A model generated the notes under the pieces. The model was not told the DNA's origin. It made no database searches and saw only the letters and a program-made list of their open reading frames with translations. Source: an uncultured Agathobacter sp. (lineage in GTDB: Bacteria > Bacillota > Clostridia > Lachnospirales > Lachnospiraceae). From it: 26,795 nt of DNA. The DNA is taken from positions 1 through 26,795 of the forward strand of contig CAKRKX010000028.1 of assembly GCA_934358675.1 (NCBI GenBank). The letters run 5' to 3'. This document shows, one piece after another, positions 21,677-26,795 of this stretch. Numbering within the stretch: the stretch's first letter is position 1; each line of letters begins with the position of its first letter. Both the position numbers and the translations under genes were made by a program.

Positions 21677-22879
21677 ATGTTAACAGTGAATACACTTGGC
21701 AAATTTCAGATTACCGATGGTGAGACGGTGGTTGGTGATGAGAATATAAGATCGACGATGCTTTCAAGATTGTTGTTGTATATGCTGGTCTATCGCGATA
21801 AAACTCTGACAACGGAGGATATTGCGAATGCGATCTGGCCGGGGGAAGAGGAGATCGATAATCCTTCCGGTGCGCTTAAGAATCTGATGTATCGTCTTCG
21901 CAAAAATCTTGCGAAGCATTTCGGAGAAGAGGAATTTATTCTGACGAACCGCGGATCGTATCAGTGGAATCCGAAGGTTGAAGTGGTTCTCGATATTGAG
22001 GAATTTGAGCAGTTGATCAAATCTGCAAAGCAGGAGAATGTTGAGGAGAAAGCCGCTATCAGATATGAGCAGGCTTTGGGACTCTATCAGGGAGATTTCA
22101 TGAACAAGCTGATGGATCTGCATTGGATCCAGGCACTGTCGATCTATTATCATTCTCTGTATCTGTCCGGAGTGAAGGCTTTGGCGAAGCTGTATCTGAA
22201 CGATTCACGTTATGAGGAAGTGGAGAATATCTGTGCCGAGGCACTCCGGTTTGAAAATGCGGACGAGCAGCTTTACTGCTACCAGATTGAAGCCAGGATG
22301 CACTGCGGGAAGGTTCAGCTTGCGCTGGAGTCTTACGACAAGGCGCGCAAGATCATGGAGACGGAGCTTGGCGTGCGGAAGACGACGGTTCTCAATAAAG
22401 TCTATGAGGAATTGAATCAGATCAGCAAAGGCGACTCCAGTTACGACATCGGTGAGGTCAAAAAGGATATTCAGGAGGAGGATCCGAGCGGCGTATTCTT
22501 ATGCGGTTACCCGATCTTCAAGGAAATCTATCATCTTGAGGCGCGTAAAAGTGTGCGTTCCAAGATACCGGAGAATCTGCTTCTTCTGACGCTTGAGGCG
22601 CCGAAAAATGAGTCGGCGGAAGTCGTGCAGTTTCGTGTGCGACAGGCGATGAAAGGACTTGAAAAGGTGATCTGTGAGTGCCTTCGCGTCGGTGATGTTG
22701 CAGCTAAATACAGTGAGACGCAGTTCATTATTCTGCTGCCGTCCTGTACCAAGGATCTGTCGTTGCTCGTTGCGAACCGGATCATATCCAAGCTGTATGA
22801 CCGCAATCCGAAGTATAAGAAACTCAAGGTCAGAATCAATATTGAAGAGGTATCGACCAAAAATTCCATGATCGATTAA
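21677..22879 (+). CDS. BTAD-domain (SARP-like) transcriptional regulator with a degenerate GGDEF-like C-terminus
   Basis: A 400-aa regulator. Residues 1-95 form an OmpR-like winged helix (LTVNTLGKFQITDGE, LTTEDIANAIWPGEEEIDNPSGALKNLMYRLRKNL split by loops). Residues 100-250 are the bacterial transcriptional activation (BTAD) TPR-like helices (ALGLYQGDFMNKLMDLHWI and ALESYDKARKIMETELGV). Residues 290-400 resemble a GGDEF fold: RVGDVAAKYSETQFIILLPSC, where the GGDEF loop is replaced by SETQF, so no cyclase activity is expected. The ligand and targets are unknown. GGAGGGGGAG at 21661-21670 decides the ATG at 21677. It probably heads an operon with the next two genes (gaps of 34 and 24 bp). Confidence 0.85.
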   Translation: MLTVNTLGKFQITDGETVVGDENIRSTMLSRLLLYMLVYRDKTLTTEDIANAIWPGEEEIDNPSGALKNLMYRLRKNLAKHFGEEEFILTNRGSYQWNPKVEVVLDIEEFEQLIKSAKQENVEEKAAIRYEQALGLYQGDFMNKLMDLHWIQALSIYYHSLYLSGVKALAKLYLNDSRYEEVENICAEALRFENADEQLYCYQIEARMHCGKVQLALESYDKARKIMETELGVRKTTVLNKVYEELNQISKGDSSYDIGEVKKDIQEEDPSGVFLCGYPIFKEIYHLEARKSVRSKIPENLLLLTLEAPKNESAEVVQFRVRQAMKGLEKVICECLRVGDVAAKYSETQFIILLPSCTKDLSLLVANRIISKLYDRNPKYKKLKVRINIEEVSTKNSMID

Positions 22880-22913
22880 GAGGGATGCTGTTTAAGAGGA
22901 AAAGAGGTTTATC

Positions 22914-23381
22914 ATGAAAAAAAGCGCAGAATTGCTTCGAAAACTGCCGGAACTGGTGAAAGAGACAAAAGAAAATAATTTAAAATGGGACATCGAGTTT
23001 CAGACAACGGAGTACAATGATCCGTCGGAGAAACCTGTGGAACAGATCGAAGGGAAGCCATGGGTGCTGGATGAGTGTTTCGTATCGTATCATTGCACTT
23101 ACAAGGGGGAGGAGTTTCTGCTGATCACATATGAGCAGATTGCCTCTTTTGAGGACAAGAAGAAATCTTACAATCTGGCATTTGTTCCACCGCTCGGCAA
23201 CCGTTATTTCGATGTGGATCTGTTGGCTGCCTATGCGGTTGAGCTGGATCAGATGCTTGTCTATGAGATTCACATGCTTTGGCTGACCATCTTAGAAAAA
23301 TTAAAGGAACATTCCGAGAATATCACTATCGATGTGACACCGCGTGATTCTGCGGTGGAGAATAAGCAGATCAGGGAGTAA
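22914..23381 (+). CDS. 155-aa hypothetical protein
   Basis: I do not recognise this family. It is soluble, with no signal peptide or membrane segment. It has an amphipathic lysine-rich start (MKKSAELLRKLPELVKETKE) and several aromatic beta-strand-like runs (VSYHCTYKGEEFLLITYEQI). A helical stretch, about residues 103-135, is rich in Leu and Ile (YAVELDQMLVYEIHMLWLTI), followed by an acidic and polar tail. Two Cys in the first half show no metal-site spacing. An AGAGG site precedes the ATG. It lies between the BTAD regulator and the SDR gene, so a shared condition of expression is likely, but no role can be given. Confidence 0.7.
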   Translation: MKKSAELLRKLPELVKETKENNLKWDIEFQTTEYNDPSEKPVEQIEGKPWVLDECFVSYHCTYKGEEFLLITYEQIASFEDKKKSYNLAFVPPLGNRYFDVDLLAAYAVELDQMLVYEIHMLWLTILEKLKEHSENITIDVTPRDSAVENKQIRE

Positions 23382-23405
23382 AAGAATCGGAAAGAAGGGA
23401 TTGGC

Positions 23406-24188
23406 ATGAAGAGAAGTTATGCGGTAGTGACCGGAGCAAGTTCCGGTATCGGTGCATGTTTTGCAAGAAGACTTGCGCAGGAGGGATACTCGCTCGTATT
23501 GGTTGCCAGAAGAAGAGAGCGGCTTACAAAACTGGCACAGGAGCTTGAAAAAAACGGAACGCATATTGTTATTGAGACGGCGGATCTTGCTCATAAAGAA
23601 GAATGCTTTTGGCTGATGTCCGCTTTGGGAGACAAGAAGATCAGCGTATTTATCAACAATGCGGGATTCGGAGATTGCGGAAGATTTACAGAGACTTCGC
23701 TTGACAAGGATCTGGATATGATCGACGTTAATGTGCGTGCGGTGCATATCTTAACAAAGCTGGTGCTTCGCAAGATGAAGCGGCAGGGAGGAGGCTATCT
23801 TCTTAACGTCGCATCCTCTGCGGGACTGATTCCTGCAGGACCGTATATGGCAACGTACTATGCGACAAAGGCGTATGTTGCAAGTATGACGCGCGCAGCG
23901 GCGAGAGAATTGAAAGAAGAAGGAAGTTCTGTATATGTCGGCGCATTATGTCCGGGACCGGTGGACACGGAGTTTAATTCTGTTGCGAATGTTGAATTTG
24001 CACTTCCGGGAATTACACCGGAGTACTGTGCGGATTATGCGATCCGTCAGATGAAGCGCCGCAAAGTTGTCATCGTTCCGACATTGACGCTGAAAGCGGC
24101 AACGATATTGGGAAGATTTATCCCACAGTCCGCATATATTGCGATCGCAGGACACCAGCAGAAGAAAAAGTTGGCAGGACGCGGATAA
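23406..24188 (+). CDS. Short-chain dehydrogenase/reductase
   Basis: A 260-aa classical SDR. TGASSGIGACFA at residues 9-20 is the Rossmann dinucleotide loop, INNAGFGD the structural motif near residue 79, and VASSAG...YYATKAYVAS carries the catalytic Ser, Tyr and Lys. GALCPGPVDTEF follows the active site, as in DltE/YqjQ-type SDRs. ARRRERL after the second strand suggests NADP(H). The substrate cannot be told. The C-terminal helix has GRFIPQSAYIAIAGHQQKKK, a basic hydrophobic tail that might touch the membrane. It is the likely last gene of the BTAD operon, with no clear terminator before the T-box leader of proS. Confidence 0.88.
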   Translation: MKRSYAVVTGASSGIGACFARRLAQEGYSLVLVARRRERLTKLAQELEKNGTHIVIETADLAHKEECFWLMSALGDKKISVFINNAGFGDCGRFTETSLDKDLDMIDVNVRAVHILTKLVLRKMKRQGGGYLLNVASSAGLIPAGPYMATYYATKAYVASMTRAAARELKEEGSSVYVGALCPGPVDTEFNSVANVEFALPGITPEYCADYAIRQMKRRKVVIVPTLTLKAATILGRFIPQSAYIAIAGHQQKKKLAGRG

Positions 24189-24228
24189 GGTTCTTGATTT
24201 TTGCCGCGTTTTATGTTATTTTTGAGAA

Positions 24229-24493
24229 AAGCTTTGAACAGAAACAGTACGGATTTTAAGCATACAGAGAGAAGTCGGTCGGTGCGAGACTTTTGTGTAA
24301 GAATCGGGAACCAGTCTGGGAGCTGCAGGAGGAAAACAGAGATCTGATGAAGTCCTGCCGGAGGTCGCCGTTATCGAAGACAGTGTGAGTATTTGCTCAC
24401 AGATGAGTGCAGGCGTATGCCTGAAGCCAGGTGGTAACACGGATTTTTATTCGCCCTGGGCATTGTAGAGAAGACAGTGCCTGGGGCTTTTTT
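24229..24493 (+). ncRNA. Proline T-box leader of proS (specifier CCA)
   Basis: A leader RNA that senses uncharged tRNA-Pro. Stem I has the AGTA loop-E motif near 24247 and the GGTCGGTGCGAGAC distal loop. GAA-CCA-G places specifier CCA at 24311-24313. The T-box core GGTGGTAACACGGA follows near 24430; its UGGU bulge pairs with the ACCA tail of tRNA-Pro. CCAGG/CCTGG make the antiterminator helix. The terminator is GCCCTGGGCA (24453-24462) with TGCCTGGGGC (24478-24487) and six T. A plausible promoter is TTGATT 24194-24199 with extended -10 TGTTATTTT. Together they span the 346 bases between SDR and proS. Confidence 0.92.
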
Positions 24494-24534
24494 ATGCCTT
24501 TAGGTACAAAAACGAAAAGGAAAGGAAATGAACA

Positions 24535-26277
24535 ATGAAGGTATCAAAATTAGTTGGACAGAGATTTAAGGAGACACCGGCAGACTGCGTGATCGACAGC
24601 CACGCACTGATGGTCCGCGGCGGCTATATGAAATATGTCGGAAACGGAATCTATTCCGAGTTCCCGACACTGAAGAGAATTACAGCCAAGATCGAAAATA
24701 TTATTCGTAAGGAAATGAACTGCATCGATGGTCAGGAAGTGCTTTTCCCGGTTGTTATGCCGGCTGATCTGTGGGAGGAGTCCGGTCGTTATGAGAGCGT
24801 CGGAAGCGAGCTTGTGCGTTTAAGAGACCGTAACGATTCCAAGCTGGTTCTCGGAATGACACATGAGGAGGCTGCCGTACAGCTTGTGCGCGAGTATGCA
24901 CAGTCTTACAACAAGTATCCGTTCATGATCTACCAGTTCCAGAGAAAGTTCCGTGACGAGGCAAGACCGAGAGCCGGAATGATCCGCGTGCGCGAGTTTA
25001 CGATGAAGGATGCGTATTCTTTCCATACTTCACAGGAAGATTTAGAGAAGTATTACAATGTATGTTATCAGGCATACAACCGCATTTTCCAGAAGGCAGG
25101 TATCCCAGAGGTTGTTACCGTAAAATCCGATTCTGGTATGATGGGCGGTAATGTTTCTCATGAGTACATGCTTCTGACTCCGGTCGGAGAGGATTCCATC
25201 GTTTTATGTACCGAGTGTGACTACAGAGCCAACATGGAGGCTGCCGAGAATAAAGTGGTCAACGAGAGCACAGGAAATCTTGAGGAGTTACAGTGCATCG
25301 AGACACCGGATTGCAAGACGATCGAGGATGTATGCAACTTCTTAAAGAGTGATGTGAAGTCTTCCTGCAAGGCGGTTGTATACCAGAGAAATGCAGATGA
25401 TACATTCGTTGTTGGATTTGTCCGCGGCGATTATGAGATCAATGAGACAAAGCTCCGCAATCTGGTCGGAGAGGACATTCATCCGGCTGACATTACAGAG
25501 GATGCACCTCTTGTAGCAGGTTACATCGGACCTTACCAGATTTCTGACAAGGTAACGGTATTCTGTGATGTTTCCTTAAAAGGCATCGATTCTCTGGTTG
25601 CCGGAGCAAACAAGGAAGGCTATCACTACACAGGCCTTAATCTGGAGCGTGATCTCGGAGAGGTCAACTATGTTGATATTGCAAAAGTAAAAGACGGAGG
25701 CATCTGCCCATGCTGCGGTAAGCCAACCATCACGATCAAGAGAGGTATCGAGGTTGGTAACATCTTCCAGCTCGGAACCAAGTATACAAAGTCCATGCAT
25801 ATGCAGTACACTGATGAGAACGGCGAGCTTCAGACTCCGATCATGGGATGCTACGGAATCGGTATCGGACGTATGGCTGCTTCCATCTGTGAGGCACATC
25901 ACGATGAGTACGGCCCGATCTGGCCAATCTCTATCGCTCCTTGGGAAGTACAGGTTTGCTGTCTGAGAGTGGATGACGAGGAGACAAAGTCTGTTGCAGA
26001 TAAGCTGTATCAGGATCTGCAGAACAGCGATGTTGAGGTTCTCTACGATGACCGTGATATCCGTCCGGGTGCAATGTTCTCCGATGCGGATCTGATCGGT
26101 GCACCGATCCGTGTGGTTGTCAGCCCGCGTAACTTAAAGGAAGGTGTGGTTGAGATCACAACAAGAGACAAGGTCGTACAGGAGAAGATTCCGGTAGCCG
26201 ATGCGCTGAACTTTGTGAAGGATCTGAAGGCAAAATTATTTGCTGAGATCGAGGTAAAGGTAGAGCCTTACAAATAA
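24535..26277 (+). CDS. proS: Prolyl-tRNA synthetase
   Basis: A 580-aa class II synthetase that charges tRNA-Pro. Class II motif 2 is visible in FRDEARPRAGMIRVREFTMKDAYSFH, with TRGG-region variants (MVRGGYMKYVGNGIYS) earlier and GCYGIGIGR as motif 3. Between motifs 2 and 3 is the bacterial-type insertion (editing) domain, about residues 225-410, and a C-terminal anticodon-binding domain follows (WEVQVCCLRV and DDRDIRPGAMFSDADLIGAPIRVVVSPR). Length fits the bacterial type. GGAAAGGAAA lies upstream of the ATG. It is controlled by the Pro T-box leader and appears monocistronic. No terminator is clear immediately after the stop. Confidence 0.96.
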   Translation: MKVSKLVGQRFKETPADCVIDSHALMVRGGYMKYVGNGIYSEFPTLKRITAKIENIIRKEMNCIDGQEVLFPVVMPADLWEESGRYESVGSELVRLRDRNDSKLVLGMTHEEAAVQLVREYAQSYNKYPFMIYQFQRKFRDEARPRAGMIRVREFTMKDAYSFHTSQEDLEKYYNVCYQAYNRIFQKAGIPEVVTVKSDSGMMGGNVSHEYMLLTPVGEDSIVLCTECDYRANMEAAENKVVNESTGNLEELQCIETPDCKTIEDVCNFLKSDVKSSCKAVVYQRNADDTFVVGFVRGDYEINETKLRNLVGEDIHPADITEDAPLVAGYIGPYQISDKVTVFCDVSLKGIDSLVAGANKEGYHYTGLNLERDLGEVNYVDIAKVKDGGICPCCGKPTITIKRGIEVGNIFQLGTKYTKSMHMQYTDENGELQTPIMGCYGIGIGRMAASICEAHHDEYGPIWPISIAPWEVQVCCLRVDDEETKSVADKLYQDLQNSDVEVLYDDRDIRPGAMFSDADLIGAPIRVVVSPRNLKEGVVEITTRDKVVQEKIPVADALNFVKDLKAKLFAEIEVKVEPYK

Positions 26278-26301
26278 AATGTATAAAAATGCAAAAAGTG
26301 A

Positions 26302-26330
26302 TTGACATTTGATTCTCGTTGGAATAATAT
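26302..26330 (+). promoter_or_regulatory. Promoter of the Trp T-box leader
   Basis: TTGACA at 26302-26307 is a perfect -35 box; TAATAT at 26325-26330 is a weaker -10 (4 of 6) at 17-bp spacing. Transcription would start near 26337. Confidence 0.55.
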
Positions 26331-26567
26331 ATTACCAAGTTAATTGAATGAAGTGAATTCGTTGAGCGAAAGTAAGTACAATAAATGATTCTTCACAGAG
26401 AGTCAGCGGTTGGTGTAAGCTGATAAGATAGTTTGTCTTGGAATGGGTTCGTGAGAAGTGAGGTGAATGCGAAGTGATTCGCTAGTAGCTGAGCCGTTTC
26501 CCCACGTTATAGGGGTGAGGATATTAAGACTGCACAGTCTTCGTATCGTAGAGGTTGCGTAATTGGT

Positions 26568-26604
26568 GGCAGATATTTCTAATTCGAAATATCTGCCTTT
26601 TTTT
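26568..26604 (+). terminator. First (extra) terminator inside the Trp T-box leader
   Basis: GGCAGATATTTC (26568-26579), loop TAATTC, GAAATATCTGCC (26586-26597), a perfect 12-bp stem, then seven T. It lies 123 nt after the specifier, the distance at which proS has its T-box bulge (about 120 nt). TGGC overlaps the 5' arm at 26567-26570. Confidence 0.85.
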
Positions 26605-26652
26605 ATTCGATGGTAATTTCAGCATCGGAGCAGATCCAAGGAGCAGCGAACA

Positions 26653-26712
26653 AGGGTGGTACCACGATGATTCGTCCCTGACATAATGGAAACGTTATGT
26701 CAGGGATTTTTT
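26653..26712 (+). terminator. Canonical T-box antiterminator and second terminator
   Basis: AGGGTGGTACCACGA begins at 26653, the T-box core with UGGU bulge (26657-26660). AGGG pairs with CCCT (26676-26679) and ACGA with TCGT to form the antiterminator. The competing terminator is TCCCTGACATAA (26675-26686) with TTATGTCAGGGA (26695-26706), a perfect 12-bp stem, and six T. Confidence 0.92.
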
Positions 26713-26714
26713 GA

Positions 26715-26795
26715 TTCATAGGAAATTCCTTCCTATGAAACAAAACGCTCCGCGGGGATGCGCAGCTCGCGGAGAAGAAGTTTATGCTGAGCATA
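26715..26795. repeat. Cluster of three palindromes at the window edge
   Basis: TTCATAGGAA (26715-26724) pairs with TTCCTATGAA (26730-26739). CTCCGCG (26748-26754) pairs with CGCGGAG (26768-26774). TATGCT-G-AGCATA (26783-26795) is a perfect 13-bp palindrome cut off by the window end. They lie between the T-box terminator and the next gene and look like a compact intergenic repeat element, but no second copy is in this window. Confidence 0.45.

Larger units (their letters stand above)
26337..26712 (+). ncRNA. Tryptophan T-box leader with two terminators (specifier UGG)
   Basis: Fills most of the 518 bases after proS; no gene is seen in it. Stem I has AGTACAA near 26373, CAGAGAG, the distal GGTTGGTGTAAGC loop, and TTG-GAA-TGG-G, which puts specifier TGG at 26444-26446. 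CAA and TTG can pair to close the specifier loop. GCGAA-GTGA-TTCGC and CCCC/GGGG hairpins follow in the stem II/III region. A strong terminator lies at 26568-26604, and a canonical T-box core with a second terminator at 26653-26712. The downstream gene, probably trpS or a tryptophan synthesis gene, is outside the window. Confidence 0.85.

Noticed and set aside
20947..21702. 251-aa open frame on the - strand
   Set aside because: Runs through the surface-protein gene, its terminator and the BTAD promoter; no family resemblance.
1..26795. CRISPR arrays, insertion sequences, phage genes, tRNA or rRNA genes
   Set aside because: No spaced repeat series, transposase or integrase motifs, cloverleaf or rRNA signatures were seen by reading both strands.

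Overview
The window looks like the chromosome of an anaerobic Gram-positive gut bacterium of the Lachnospiraceae type (Clostridia). This is inferred from the mid-GC coding sequence, strong AGGAGG-type ribosome sites, the anaerobic (cobalt-early) cobalamin genes, two T-box leaders, TGNTATAAT extended -10 promoters, and families typical of that group (DegV, BTAD regulator, TAXI lipoprotein). No insertion sequence, phage gene, CRISPR array, tRNA or rRNA was seen.

Region 1 (83-9083, + strand) is one tightly overlapped cobalamin operon: cobD, cbiC, cbiD, cbiF, cbiG, cbiH, a cbiJ-cbiE-cbiT triple fusion, and cbiA. These genes cover most of the corrin-ring steps from cobalt-factor III to cobyrinate a,c-diamide, plus the aminopropanol-phosphate enzyme CobD. 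The chelatase, CbiL, CbiP, CbiB and the nucleotide-loop genes are not here; they probably lie upstream of the window. Region 2 (9084-10297) is a single FMN oxidoreductase gene (nitronate monooxygenase/FabK-like), whose promoter is covered by a perfect 33-bp palindrome.

Region 3 (10298-12684, - strand) is a three-gene transport operon read as TAXI lipoprotein, GltS-type sodium/glutamate carrier, then a 69-aa protein with an internal peptide repeat. No TRAP membrane subunit is present. Region 4 (12807-16542, + strand) holds endonuclease IV, a LysM/M14 peptidase and a ferredoxin-ASKHA corrinoid-activase-like protein. It ends at a strong bidirectional terminator that also encodes the last codons of an opposing 50-aa membrane protein (16559-16711).

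Region 5 (16832-20694) has degV-uppP-phosphopantetheinyl transferase, then greA-metF. Region 6 (20719-24188) has a small surface protein behind a tandem 11-bp operator-like repeat, then a BTAD regulator, an unknown 155-aa protein and a short-chain dehydrogenase. Region 7 is proS under a proline T-box (specifier CCA). The window ends in a second T-box leader with a tryptophan specifier (UGG) for a gene beyond the edge. This leader carries two successive terminators and is the most unusual RNA in the window.

B12 is a recurring theme (biosynthesis, a likely corrinoid activator, MetF), but the genes are in separate operons. The best candidates for something undescribed are the TAXI-GltS-small-protein operon and the two-terminator Trp T-box.
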